From assembly GCF_036588685.1 (NCBI RefSeq), contig NC_086376.1:61217166-61281165 (forward strand): a DNA stretch of 64,000 nt. The letters are read 5' to 3'. The translations under genes were made by a program, and so were the position numbers. Shown piece after piece: positions 12,842-25,037 of this stretch. Under the pieces are notes generated by a model. The model searched no databases. It was not told where the DNA came from and saw nothing but the letters and a program-made list of their open reading frames with translations. This stretch comes from Mytilus trossulus. Its lineage: Eukaryota; Mollusca; Bivalvia; Mytilida; Mytilidae. Within the stretch, counting starts at the first letter, position 1; the number at the start of each line of letters is the position of its first letter.

Positions 12842-14112
12842 TTTAGATATTTGGATGACATTTTGGCTCTCAATAATGACGACTTCAGTATGTATACTAA
12901 AGAAATTTATCCTGTTGAACTTACTTTAAATAAAGCTAATATTAACAATGACCACTGCCCTTTCTTCGATCTTGATATCTATATCACTAACGGAAAGCTT
13001 AATACTAAAGTTTATGATAAAAGAGATGATTTTTCATTTCCTATCGTCAATTATCCATTTTTAGATGGTGACGTTCCTTTGTCACATCTTACGGTGTTTA
13101 TATATCTCAACTTGTGCGATTCGCTCGTGTTTGTAACAATGTTTTAATATAGATTTTAACGAGAGAAATTTGTGTATTACTGAAAAATTATTACAACAGG
13201 GTTTTCGATATCACAAACTAGTCAAAACATTTACTAAATTTTATCATCGGTATAAGGACATCATTCGTAAATATAGCTCAACATGCAGACTTCTTATACG
13301 TTTAGGTATTTCACATCCGATTTTTTATGGAAATAAGCACAAAAATGTCAGTAATCACCGCAGAAACTAACAAAACCTTTAAATAGACTTATTAAGAAGG
13401 GATATAGATACGATACTGTTGTCAGGTCATTAAAGATTGCGTATTTTGGCGTTAATATTGATTCACTTATAGGGTCTTTGCATAGGAACTAAACACATTT
13501 ATTCAAAAAACAGTTGTTGGCATGACACGGGTTATGTTCTTCTCATATATGTTATGATGGTAGGATACTAAACCCCTAACGGGAAGGATTGTGCCTGATA
13601 TTCATATGGTGAATTATAATATTTCAATCAGTTTAATTGAAGTCTGGAGCTGGCATGTCAGTTAACTGCTAGTAGTCTGTTGTTATTTATGTATAATTGT
13701 CATTTTGTTTATTTTCTTTGGTTACATCTTCTGACATCAGAATTGGACTTCTCTTGAATTGAATTTTAAATGTACGTATTGTTATGCGTTTACTTTTCTA
13801 CATTGACTAGAGATTTAGGGGGAGGGTTGAGATCTGATAAACATGTTTAACCCCGCCACATTTTTGCGCTTGTCCCAAGTCAGGAGCCTCTGGTCTTTGT
13901 TAGTCTTGTATTATTTTAATTTTTGTGTACAATTTGGAAATTAGCATGACGTTCATTATCACTAGTATATATTTGTTGATTGGCCAGCTGAAGGACACCT
14001 CCAGGTGCGGCAATTTCTCGTTACATTGAAGACCTGTTGGTGACCTTCCGCTGTTGTTTTTTCTATGGTCGGGTTGTTGTCTTTTTGATACATTCCCCAT
14101 TTCCATTTTCAA
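12842..14112 (+). pseudogene. 5'-truncated Penelope-like reverse transcriptase fragment with 3' tail
   Basis: It opens at the catalytic YLDDIL motif and continues with CPFFDLDIYI and KRDDFSFPIVNYPF. A frame break near 13145 is followed by a second block containing FRYHKLVKTF and ISHPIFYG. The segment 13440-14112 is an untranslated 3' tail that recurs at 59290-59840. The upstream reverse transcriptase motifs A and B are missing, so this is a 5'-truncated insertion. It sits on the opposite strand to the flanking pogo-type pieces, inserted between transposase core and tail. Confidence 0.65.
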
Positions 14113-14577
14113 TTTTATTAGAACTGGTTTGAATTGTTCTGTCTGTTACATATGAAAGTGCGAAGTCAGTATCTTCAAAAACATCAGGATTCATTGGAAA
14201 TATTCCACTTACTCTGAACCCACTTATGATATTTCTTGGTGTAGCAGCATTCGGCCAAGACTCTCTCAAGATCCCAGGTAGGTCATATATAGTCATAAGC
14301 TTTCCATGGTTATTTCTCAGCCAATAATCCTGTGCTGTTGCAACGTATCTTTTCAATGGACCAACGGTTGAAGCTTTTGGAACAGTGTGGAGGGAATGAA
14401 AGCATAACAATTCCATTGAGTTTTGCAAAGGCAAGTATTGTTACAGCAAGATGAGAATTTTGGTTATCTAACAAAAGTAAAACAGGGTGTGATGTACTGG
14501 GTTTGGTGTGCTTTACAAAGTGTTGTAGAAAAATGAGAAAATTTTCAGCTGTCATCCAACCTGATGGAGAACCTTAC
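14100..14577 (-). pseudogene. DDE core of the same pogo/Tigger-type transposase
   Basis: The frame runs from GSPSGWMTAENF through VLLLLDNQNSHL, which carries the second catalytic Asp of the DDE_1 superfamily (usual form LLLDNH.SH), to VMLSFPPHCS. A frame shift near 14390 then leads into GPLKRYVATAQDYW and SGFRVSGIFPMNPDVF, the standard downstream block. The N-terminal DNA-binding part and first Asp are not visible upstream. The coding sequence stops being recognisable at 14112, exactly where the Penelope-like tail begins. Confidence 0.75.
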
Positions 14578-14579
14578 AG

Positions 14580-17380
14580 CAATTGTTGTAACATTATAAA
14601 CAATATATGAAAATGAAAAAAGGTAAATCGTTTAATCAAATAAAATTGCTGTTATTTACCTGACAATGTAGGTACTTTTAATAAATGAGTTATTATCACC
14701 ATTACTGTTGCTTGTCACTTTTTCGACATGCGGTTACACAAAAAATGTCAAATTGATTGCTGATATGACGTTATACATGACTTTTATAGGAAACATAGAT
14801 TATCTAATAAAATATTAACATCCTACCTTTTTCATTATTTAAATATCAATAATATATCGAGAGGCATTTTTTTTTTAAAGATATTTATCAAATTAATCTT
14901 ACGCCTAAGAAAACGTGCATTCATGATTTTCTTTCTGTCAACATGTGAGTGTATTTTGTGTAATATGAATGATTAAATTACCAATTTTAATTATTGCAAT
15001 GGTTATTTTGGGCAATTCATAGCATACTGTTCTGTGTGAGCCAAAGCTCTTTGATAAAGGCAGTAATTTGACTATTAGTTTAATTGGACATTGTGACATG
15101 GATGGATAGTTTTTCTTATTTGTACTCATACAACATATTCTTATTTATATATATCATATTGAAAATGTCCATGAAGTGTTCATATCTACATTTGACGGCT
15201 CCTTGTATATAATTGTTACATACAATTTTTGATAGCTGTCCGTTATTTTTAAAAGTTTCGGAATGTGATACTACACAATCGTCATTTATTTTCGCTAATT
15301 TCAAAAAGGAAGTGAAACGATGCAAACAAAACTTTGATAACTTGTTTCATATAACCTTTTTCTTCACAAAGTTTGAACTCGCAATATTAAACATATGCAC
15401 AGTATGTTGAAAACAAATCGTTGATTATGTTATCTATCCAAGGTCATCCCATGGATGAACAACTAACATATCCATTTGAAATATATGTCATCTAGGTAGT
15501 AAAAACAATGCATAGAAAAATCAAACTTGTCTTATTAATCTTAAATTTGAAATAAAAGCAATATTGGTATATATACCCCTGTTCAGTAGTCAAAACCCGA
15601 TTTATCTAAAACAAATCCCAGTCACAAACCAAAACCGCAGAAAACACATCAACCAAAAAATGGAAATCGACGCAACAATAAAATCAATTAACTGCAAATG
15701 CCAACATAGGCACTAACGATTTGATGACAATGTAAATAGAGGCAACAACAGTATCCCGATGTAAATGATTCAACGATATTCAAGAAAATGCATTGTGTGG
15801 GAGGAAGAAATTAACCATCATAGTGTCTTTATGCATCCATCACTATATTATTTAATAAACCATAATAATATTTTTCTGCAATGATGTCTTAAATATTAAA
15901 AGTTTCGTATTTAATAAAATTTGAGGAAGTCATCTTCCATGACGATTGTTCTCGAACGAATTTATTGTCTCCTCAAAGATATTACGTAAAACAACTTACA
16001 ACCAAAATGAATCATATAAATTCTTACTCGTCACTTTGTAGGAGAATTCTTTTACTAGGAGCAACATCACTTGAACGAGGTTAATATACTGCGAACAGCA
16101 CAGGTGTTACGTTTAAACCGAGCCACATGAACAACATACGAAAGAGTAGATAATGATAATAGATGGCTGTTAAACTTCTAGTAGCAACTTTTATATGCAT
16201 ATTTAGCGCGAGCGTGGGAGCATGATAAAATAATATGAATATGAACCCTGGTATGCACTAAACCAACACACTAAGACAAAGTTTAAACGTGCTAGTAAAC
16301 CAGGTAACAGTCATCAGGAAGACAAATCACCTAGCCCGGACACTGTTTATTACTTTCGAGTCGACCACTCTGTGTTCTTACTCATTAATGCCGCCTACGT
16401 AGCGAAGAAGCATCAAATACCAATTTCCAAAACCATGGTTCTAATCTATGACCTCCCATACTCGATGCTTAAATGTTATCAACTGACGAACCAATCGTTC
16501 GACAAAGACGAGGAAATGCTCCTACTAAAAAATGGGGTATTGACCATTGGAAAGTATAAATTATAAGGTTTGTCATAGATTCTAGTTAGAAGACCTCCAT
16601 CTATGTCATTATTGTGAAAAAGACCAGGATATGCAGCAGAATATTAATGTTAAGTGGTATCTTTTATATATAATCCACTTGTATATCAGAGATGTACATG
16701 TAAGCATGAACATTTGAATGGTTAAGTGACACATTAGTATCAATATATCCGATGTAAAACTAATGAGCTTTGAACACATTTTTTTCTTATAAGATTCATA
16801 ATTATGTTTGTTTCCTATTAGTACAAACACAGATCAGTCCATAACGGTGCCCTCTTAGTACCTATCGGATCACCAACTGTTTGCTGTAATATCAACAAAA
16901 TTTGTCAAATAAGTTTAACTTGTCTGTTCGTCATAAAGGTAAATCCGAAAATTCATTAGCTGTATAATGTGTTATTACGATTAACTAAAAAATTTACTGA
17001 AATATAATGTAAGGGCCAGGTCAATATATAGAGAACAAATGAAAAGAAATCCTCATTTCAAAATGCCTTATAATGCCGCGAAAACATATTAACTATATAA
17101 TACAAGATGTCTATACAGTTTAAGTATTGATACAATAATGTTACCAGTGATTATAGTGTGCGGATTCCATAGTTCATTTGACTTTGAACAGACAAAATGA
17201 AATTTTCAATTTAAGACGTGGTAAAACATTAATTAGTTTAGACACAAACATCTTATAAATCAGCCAATTAGTGATGGTGGCCATATATAACATTTCTGAA
17301 GTGTCATTTTTAACTCTGTTGAAGTGGTTTCTGTGTGATAAGCAGAATATTGTATATGCATTCAGAATAGTGTAAAAATG
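14580..17380. other. Region without a supported gene
   Basis: Short unrelated open frames only. One at 16372-16566 (+) encodes 64 residues with no recognisable domain. The AT-rich sequence probably consists of degraded repeats; nothing could be assigned. Confidence 0.4.
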
Positions 17381-17389
17381 CACAATCAT

Positions 17390-17720
17390 AATGTATCAGT
17401 TGTCATATGTAGACACCATACGAAGAAGCAGGGGATATGTTACTGCTCAGAAATAGGAAATTGATAGTTATTGAAGTTTAAAGCATCCCGTTTGTCTTTG
17501 ATTTTAGTGTGAAGTGGTCTAAATGTGTCACTATTTAGAAAAATATCAAGGTATGTAGCAGTTATCGTGTATCAGTAGTATCCTTAATTTCATGTTCACT
17601 CGAATATAGTAGATGCAAGTCCTGAGTGAAAATGGGTTATTTAGTGTAAGAACATCATTAATATATCTGAAAGTAAAATTGAAAAATTTAACAAGGTGCT
17701 TTCTGCATTTAGTTTTTTAG
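17390..17720 (-). pseudogene. Degraded Penelope-like reverse transcriptase fragment
   Basis: On the minus strand RYINDVLTLNN replaces the catalytic YxDD motif (Asp to Asn). In other frames, HTKIKDKRDALNF and a PASSYGVYI-like block follow in the order seen in the other copies in this window. Several frame shifts and stops are present. It lies just downstream of shell-matrix gene A. Confidence 0.55.
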
Positions 17721-18021
17721 AAGGTTATGAATGACTTTAGCTTATACGAATAAACAAAAAGAAGGGATGCAAAATATAAACCCATTTGAATAACTTTATA
17801 TTGGGTTTTTTTTCCTGTGGTGTGGAATGCTCTTCTTTGACCTAACATTTTCCATTGTCTCTTTAGAGTAAGTTACAACTACATAAGTCATAATATCAAA
17901 CGTTAAACCAGACTAAACAACACAAAATATTATATATTCAGTTTAATTAGTATAAATCATAATAAAACATATAAAAAATGTGAATAAAACCATCGACTTC
18001 TCCTCAATGACACATGGATTT

Positions 18022-19296
18022 CTAATATGTTCCTTTTTTACCTGCAAAACAAATGTTGTTCAATTATTTTATAAAAATGTCAGAGAAGTTTGTTTATCTT
18101 TTTGCCAAAGTATTCCATACCATACGAATTTCATATTGTTAAAAGCTCAATTTTAAAGTACTTTTAAAATGTTCACTCTTGGTTGGAACTCTTTGTTATT
18201 ATTTCGTCATTACATGTATTATTATTTTTTGTGTTTTTTAGGTTTTTTTGCACATTTCCTTTATTGGTAGAAAAACAAATAAACAAAGCAGATATCACAA
18301 CAGCTATATAGAAATAATGTGTAATTGCAAAACACGACGCACACAAAAAGCCAGTTCTTTCATTTTATGTTCAATTGACAGATGAGTATTTATACAGCTG
18401 ATCACCTAAAATCATTTTTTTATTTAATGTGTAATTTATTTGACAGTTTTTCTCCATTCCTTTGACGTGTTTGAGATTTGGATTTTTGATTATAAACTTT
18501 CGGTTTTGAATTTTTCTCAGAATTCAGTATTTTGTGATTTTACTTTTAAATATCAAGAATTTAATATTTAACATAAAAAAAAAAAAAAATTAGAAAGAAA
18601 AAAATCAAACTTATCTTTCCATTAAATGATTTAAAATAACTTACCTCCAAATTTACCAACACCACTGTATCCGTATTTTCGGTTTCTGAATCCACCAATT
18701 CTGTGTGATCCATAACCATTCAAACCGCCAAAACCATAAGCTCCATAACCAGTTAAACCACCAATTCCACCCAAACCACCCATACCATATGCTCCGTAAC
18801 CATTGATGCCACCAATACCATATGATCCATACCCATTTACACGACCAATGCCAAATGCTCCAGAACCAATTAAATTGTTATATCCTCCGTATCCACCAAG
18901 TCTTTGACCGAATCCATATCTATTGAATGGCATAACTCCATTACCATAAACACCGTAATTCCCATAACCACCTAATACATTCAAACTTCTTCCATTCATG
19001 AATCCGTATCCAGGAAATCCACCTTGGGAACCATAGTTATATCCGACATGGCTACCATAATGTAATGGTGAACCTAAACCATAAAAGTTGTTTGCATTGA
19101 TACCATGTCCATATCCAGATAGGCCATTCAAAGGATATCCAGCACCGTTATTTCCTTGAAACCTATTCCCACCCAAGAGTGGTCCCAACGGATTGCCATA
19201 TGTTTTCAAGTTATACTTTGGACTGTATCCCTTTTTTCCAGCCTCTGCTGCTACTAGTCCAACGATCGACAAACAAAGGAAAGCTTTAAGTGACAT
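18022..19296 (-). CDS. Shell-matrix gene A: shematrin-like glycine-rich secreted protein
   Basis: Coding exons 19296-18645 and 18041-18022 join in phase (GGA G / GT AAA AAA) to give 223 residues. MSLKAFLCLSIVGLVAAEA is a clear signal peptide. The mature N-terminus GKKGYSPKYNLKTYGNP is nearly identical in genes B and D. The body is a Gly/Tyr/Asn-rich repeat of GYGSYGIGG and GYGAYGMGG type. The last exon adds KKGTY after a KFGG junction, resembling the basic Tyr-ended tail of pearl-oyster shematrins. Shematrins are mantle-secreted framework proteins of the shell matrix. A non-coding first exon ends at 19795 and its acceptor is at 19311-19309. A byssal or other Gly-rich role is possible but less likely. 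Splicing is supported by the same junction in four copies. Confidence 0.85.
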
Positions 19297-19794
19297 GGTG
19301 GGTTGGTTCTAAAAGTATAATCAATAACGTTTCAATAAAAAGATGTGCTGAACACACCACATCTTCCTATATCTTTATGTGAAGAGCATCAAAATTTATG
19401 GCGAAATAAGAAATTAAAAAACAGCAATGTAGATATACAATACTACAAAAAATTATCACAGTAAAAAGTGTAACATGATCTGCTTTCCCTGTCCGAGTAC
19501 CTGAGATCAACCCCAATTTTATGTGGGGTTCGTGTTGCTTAGCTGTAATATTTCTTTTTCTTTTTTGACCATGGCGTTGTCAGTTTATTTTCGATATATT
19601 AGTTGGACTGTCCCTCTGGTATCTTTCATCCCTCTTTTAAAGATGAACATCTGGCTCATGCAAACAGAATTCACTCAATTTTTTACGTTGTTTTCTTATC
19701 TGTTTTATAACATTTATCGTAGCCTTAATATGTATAGGATTCCCAATATGGGCTTATGTGAATCTGAAATACGCATTTGAGTTCTTAAACTTAC

Positions 19795-19910
19795 CGTGGT
19801 ATGATGGCTTTCTCAGAATGCTGATTTATAAATTGATGTCCTATATATACCATAGTCATTGACCACACAATTCATTATAATAAGTTATAAAATAGACATT
19901 TTACCAAAAA
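19795..19910 (-). promoter_or_regulatory. Promoter and non-coding exon 1 of shell-matrix gene A
   Basis: A TATA box (GTATATATAG) lies at 19850-19841. A short exon ends at 19795 before GTAAGT. The upstream block holds a CTATTTTATAA-like sequence (19885-19895) and a TGGTCAATGACTATG stretch, both repeated before gene B and the remnant, and more loosely before gene D. The CTATTTTATAA sequence resembles a MEF2 site, but that is only a resemblance. Confidence 0.65.
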
Positions 19911-20600
19911 AGAAACGTTTTAATAGAAGATGTATATAAAAAAAAAGGTTAACCACAGTGATAGGAAGTACTGTTATCAGTTATTTATTGGCAAATTTAT
20001 AGTAGCATTTTTGTTTGAACCCATGTTGTGTTCTTGTTGTATAAGATATTGTCATCCATTTGTAATATGTGGTATTCCTATCTATGGTTTCACTGAGTAC
20101 AGGGGGATTTCCCCGTATGTCTAACACAATGTTATATGCGGTGTTTTTCTCTCGAGTTAAAATTTTTAAGGTTTTTTTTCTTCAGATTCTTCTCTTACCT
20201 CCCCGCTTTTGAAAATGTTACGTTTTTTTCATATACTAATATTTGTTGTAATATATGAATTAATGCTTCACCCGAAAATATAATCGCTGCATGATGGATA
20301 TTAAACGAATTTCAATGTGTGTAAAGTAGGTTTTGCATTGTTCAAAACTTATTGTAAATAGAGTACCGTCGAATGTACCAGTGATGTCAAATATGGTAGT
20401 TCGGACATGTAATTGACATTGAAATGACCAGATTATTACTACCTGTTCAGATATTTATTTTACACTTGTTGCTATCATAAATTGATTAAGCATGTACTTA
20501 TTTGTTTTAATTGAGATGATACAATATTGATGACACTCAGGTCAGCATGTAGAACTGAATAGGACAGGAGTCTAATAAATCAATACAACAAGCTCTAATT

Positions 20601-23502
20601 CACGGGTGTCATTCGGTTTATCGAGAGAAATGGGCGTGAAAGAATATCTAACGGCGGTCAAGTATTGAGAGACGATCGTGAAAGTTCTGGTAACGGATCG
20701 TGAAAGACATTTAATCGAGAAGACATATGAAAGATCAGTAAATATTTTAATTTAATTAATTACACAGACACATTTACGACAAAATAAAACTGTCTGTCAA
20801 AATGGTTCAACATTACGATCAGTATGTCAGAATATCCAGTTTCAAAAGTACATAGTTATTACAAAACGACAAAAGGCAGATTGCTTCTCGACATTTCAAT
20901 GACATAAAAAATGTAAACAAACACGATTTTTTCACAAATTTGACTAAATAAACTACGTTTATCAAAAGAAGGGTTGTATTTGAATTAAATAAACGGTTCT
21001 CATAGTTATTTTGTATAAATATAATCTGAAACTTGGTAAATAAAGAACTATTCACACAAAATTGATTTTTTGGATCGTGAAAGATCACGTACCGCATTTT
21101 TGAAGATCGTGAAAAGGATCGTGAAAGATCTGATGCTACGAAGACGTTCATGTTGCTGCCAGTGCGTGTTTCAGAATGAAGCGCGAAATATAAATCAAAC
21201 GTTTAATATTTTTTTATGGCTATGATTATTCCATACAATAGTTTATTTTCTTATATAAAGACCATCAGAATTGGCTCAATTTTATATTTTGAAATGATAG
21301 AGTTATCAAAATAAATCTTACCTGTAATGTTGATTAGGTGCCACGCAACTTCCGATGTCACTGTAGGATGTAGTGCAGTCGCCAAAAAAGTAAATTTTAT
21401 ATTATCCACCAATATATGTTAGTGTATACTGCAAGTTGTTACACCCGGCACTTGAAACTCTTGTGTAGATCTCAAAGAGGAGCTAAAATGAACTGCTGCG
21501 CATAACAGGTAACAGCGGGGTAACAGGAAATTTTTATTTGTACAAGTACAAATAGTTATCAAAGGTACCACATTATTGATATTCTTGTCATCACCGAAGT
21601 GTTGAATACGGGGCTGGTGATACCCTCGGGGACGAAACGTCCACCAGCAATGGTATCGACCCAGTGGTGTATAAAATAGTTATTAAAGGTACTAGAATTA
21701 TAATTTAGTACGCAAGACGCGCAAATACATTAAAATTATTATTTGGGCATTCGTGAACATGTTGTTTGTAAAGTAGTTGGATGATTGTAGGATGAAGTTT
21801 TTTTTTATCGTCATGTGAAGTACTCACTTATCATGAGTTATAGGATACCCATATTTTGTATATTGGATCCTATAAACTAAATGTCCGTCAAACAAGATTC
21901 ACCTGACTCTGAATTTGCCTCATTTCATGGATGAAGATTCATTTTAGTGGTCAAGTCCGTATCGAGTATTCATTAAGCTTTATGATAACTGTCTGTTGTT
22001 AAGATTGTAAGGTGTATATTTTCAACTTGTGCAAGGTTTCAACTAACATTGAACTCATTATCATGCATCATTCAGCAATGTTTGTTTTATGTTGTTTGGC
22101 CTTTTGAATATATACATATATGCAATAACGACAAGGTGTTTCGTGTATGGTGTATATGTCTGTCTGCATGTTTCTTATATGACCATGATGACTTCAATTG
22201 TGTTTGATTTATTAAATGATAGAAAGATGTCTATGTCTGGTTGTCGGTCAGGGTTCATATACTTTTGACCTTATGTTTCGAATTAATTGGCCAAGCATAA
22301 CTTTTACATTTGTCAGTTTCTTAGGCACTGTAAGGATCGGAACACATTTATTTGGTGTACGGGATATTTGTAGAGATCTGTATGACATGGTTCATCTGAC
22401 CATGGCCTTTTTTTTTTATGAAACATTGATAATCTTAAGCGCATTTGACACTTCTAGTAAAACCCTTGATATTATAGACGTTCAACACATATACTATCAT
22501 AAGTAAAGCAAACAAGACATTACAGCATTTGCGATTTCGTATTCTATAATATGTACTATATAGTTAAATCAATCCTTATCTGCGTTGTTTATAAAGAACT
22601 TAAAAAGTTCTGTTGCACACACTGTTGGTTATCGTTCAATCCAGAACTACACTTGAAATGTGCTGTTTTTGCTATGATTTTTTGTTTGATGGATAACATT
22701 TTGGTTTGAACGTTGCATACTATCCATATTATTGGCTAACTAGTGTCGGTGTGCCTGAAGTGCACTAGACTGATTCACAGAGCTGAATCTTTCACAATTA
22801 TTTAGACACGTTATTAGTTTTTTTTTTTAAACTTTTGAGGTAAAGTGTTGAATATAAAAAAAAGATAATAGCTTTAATGTTCATCCTTATCAAAATAGTT
22901 ACAGGCTTCCACCACTTGCAGATTTATCAAATGGTAATAGAAAAACTGATTTCTGATTACTAGTATCAAATCTGGTCAAGCATTTTCTTTCACGATCGAA
23001 AAAATACGTTGCCTGATCTTTCACGATCAAGTTTGATGGAAATTCAACAAATTCAAGGTTTTCATAAGCAAATTAACGCTTTTAATGGAAGAACATACTT
23101 TAATTTTACTGTACTATCAGATACACCAAAGATTAAATTTCAAATATATCATGATATTCTGAAATATGACCATTATAGGTACACAAAGCGTGTTATTTTT
23201 AATAAATTTCATAGACATGCATTGCGCCTTTTGTGTTTTTTCAAAAAGTACTTCATATTTTCTTTATCTTCTTTCACAGTTATGTTGAGGAAGTTAAACC
23301 ATTTTGACAGACATATTTTTTTGTTCGGATTTGTTCCGCGTTTTGAAAATTAAGCGATTTTTTCAAAGATTCTGAACTAGAATGTACATTAAATGCCTTT
23401 CATGATCCGTTACCAGAACTTTCACGATCGTCTCTCAATACTTGACCAGCGTTATATATTCTTTCACGCCCATTTCTCTCGATAAACCGAATGACACCCG
23501 TG
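20601..23502. mobile_element. 2.9-kb long-TIR element with 5-bp TAATT target duplication
   Basis: The left end CACGGGTGTCATTCGG at 20601 is matched by its reverse complement ending at 23502. The outer 115 bases or so are about 95% identical and homology continues in patches to around 550 bases. TAATT flanks both sides (20596-20600, 23503-23507). The arms carry at least eight copies of a GATCGTGAAAG motif (plus variants), likely transposase-binding repeats. No transposase is visible in the 1.8-kb middle, which contains a degraded hammerhead-associated repeat (21560-21725). CAC..GTG ends with a 5-bp duplication recall Transib-type elements, but the assignment is tentative. Confidence 0.75.
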
Positions 23503-25037
23503 TAATTAGTCAGTAAATGTATTAGGCGTATAATTTGATACGCCAGACGCGCATTTCGTCTACAAAAGACTCATCACTGACGCTCCAATCAAAAAAGTTA
23601 GAAAGTCGAAGGATTCAAGATGACGAGCATGAAGGACGGCACTTGTAATCTAAACTCTGGTGTGAATAGATAAAAAAAAAATGGTTTCCCTGTCTTAAAT
23701 AATGCAATCCGTCTTTTTTTTAAATGTTTTACTTTCACTGTTGCGAGTTATATTATTGTATCAGTCTTATACAGTACCTCCATCCATTTATAGATACCTT
23801 TTTACGAAATATTTATGTATGATCATGTATGAAAAATCCGGCGACAAAGTCGAGTGATAATATTTTTGCATCAATAATACCATATGATTTCTAGACAACT
23901 CGGTGCAATATATAACAGTACAAGGTCGAGTCAATATTAACTTAACTAAAAAATTAGAATATAAAAAAGGGTAAAATAAAATAAATTGAAGGTAAACTAT
24001 TTGTGTTTTTCCATTGCGGCAAAATATAAGTTAGATTCTCTTATAGCGTTGATTTTTGTATATAAATTAAAAATGTTAAGAAAGCAATACATATGACTTT
24101 TTAACATAACACAAATATGGTCCAAATAGAAAATGAAAAAAATCTAAAGAATTCTATAAGTGTTCGGTTCATTCAAACTATACTAACATTTTGAAATTTA
24201 GGTATAACAATACTAGTGAATGGATAGATTTCGGCATAGGTTGAAAATTTTTAATAAATCAATTTACCACTACATTTAATGTAGTTTAAACTTACAGCTT
24301 TAGTGTACTATTTATTTTTTATTTCTGTTACATTTTCTTGTTAAAATGTAGATAGTTGGATGTATAAATCCTGTTCAATAGGAATATATATTTATCACAA
24401 AACAGTTGAAAAAAGGATTTTTATCAAAGGGATGTTCATATATCATATCAAATATTCATCAGTGTCAATCTCATGAAAAAAATATAACAATAATCAGAAC
24501 ATTTAATGATAACTTCAGTTAAATTCCTTCAAAAACATTGATATATTTCGCAGAGATACGTGTAAGAATTGGTGCAATTTCATATGATAGTTCTTTTAAA
24601 CATTTTGGGTTAAACTGTAAATCTGCTGCAAGGTTTGGATTTAAATTTTGTAAAAGTTTGTACACCTTCTGTTTCTATTTCTATGATTAAGTTTCATATT
24701 GTTGGTAAAAGGGTATTATTTGGCATGTTGCACTGTTTGAGAAATTCTGTATGAGGGATATGAGTTGTTGGTGTGATTACAGACTGTAATAGTGCGTGTT
24801 AAACTTCTTTGTATTCCTTGAAGTGAATGTTGGATTCCTGGATTTTCTAAAATGCCTTTTTGTTTCATTGTGATCCATGGGTGTCCCGCCCCTTCATTTG
24901 TTTTGCCGTTTTATAAGGAATATGTGTCGGGAAATGAAATTTGATATGACTCAGAACTAGTACATTCTTTCCTTACAGCTTTATTAACTCCATCCCTTCT
25001 ATGTAAAATTGTTATGAGATATTTCTACATCTCTTAT
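23503..25037. other. Region without a supported gene
   Basis: Apart from a degraded hammerhead-type repeat at 23538-23586 (minus), nothing is recognised. The AT-rich sequence leads into the Penelope-like element that follows. Confidence 0.45.
23538..23586 (-). ncRNA. Mutated hammerhead ribozyme copy
   Basis: On the minus strand the order is GCGTCA, then GTGATGA in place of the CTGATGA core, a GTCT/AGAC stem, GAAA, GCGCGTC and TGGCGTAT. The change at the first core base (C3 to G) should abolish cleavage. All stems remain, so it is a recently inactivated copy of the motif at 58915-58958. Confidence 0.7.

Noticed and set aside
20819-23353. Open frames 21151-20819 (minus) and 23009-23353 (plus) as genes
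   Set aside because: They lie in the inverted arms of the 2.9-kb element and begin in the same GATCGTGAAAG repeats (SRS/DLSRSS). They are by-products of the arms.
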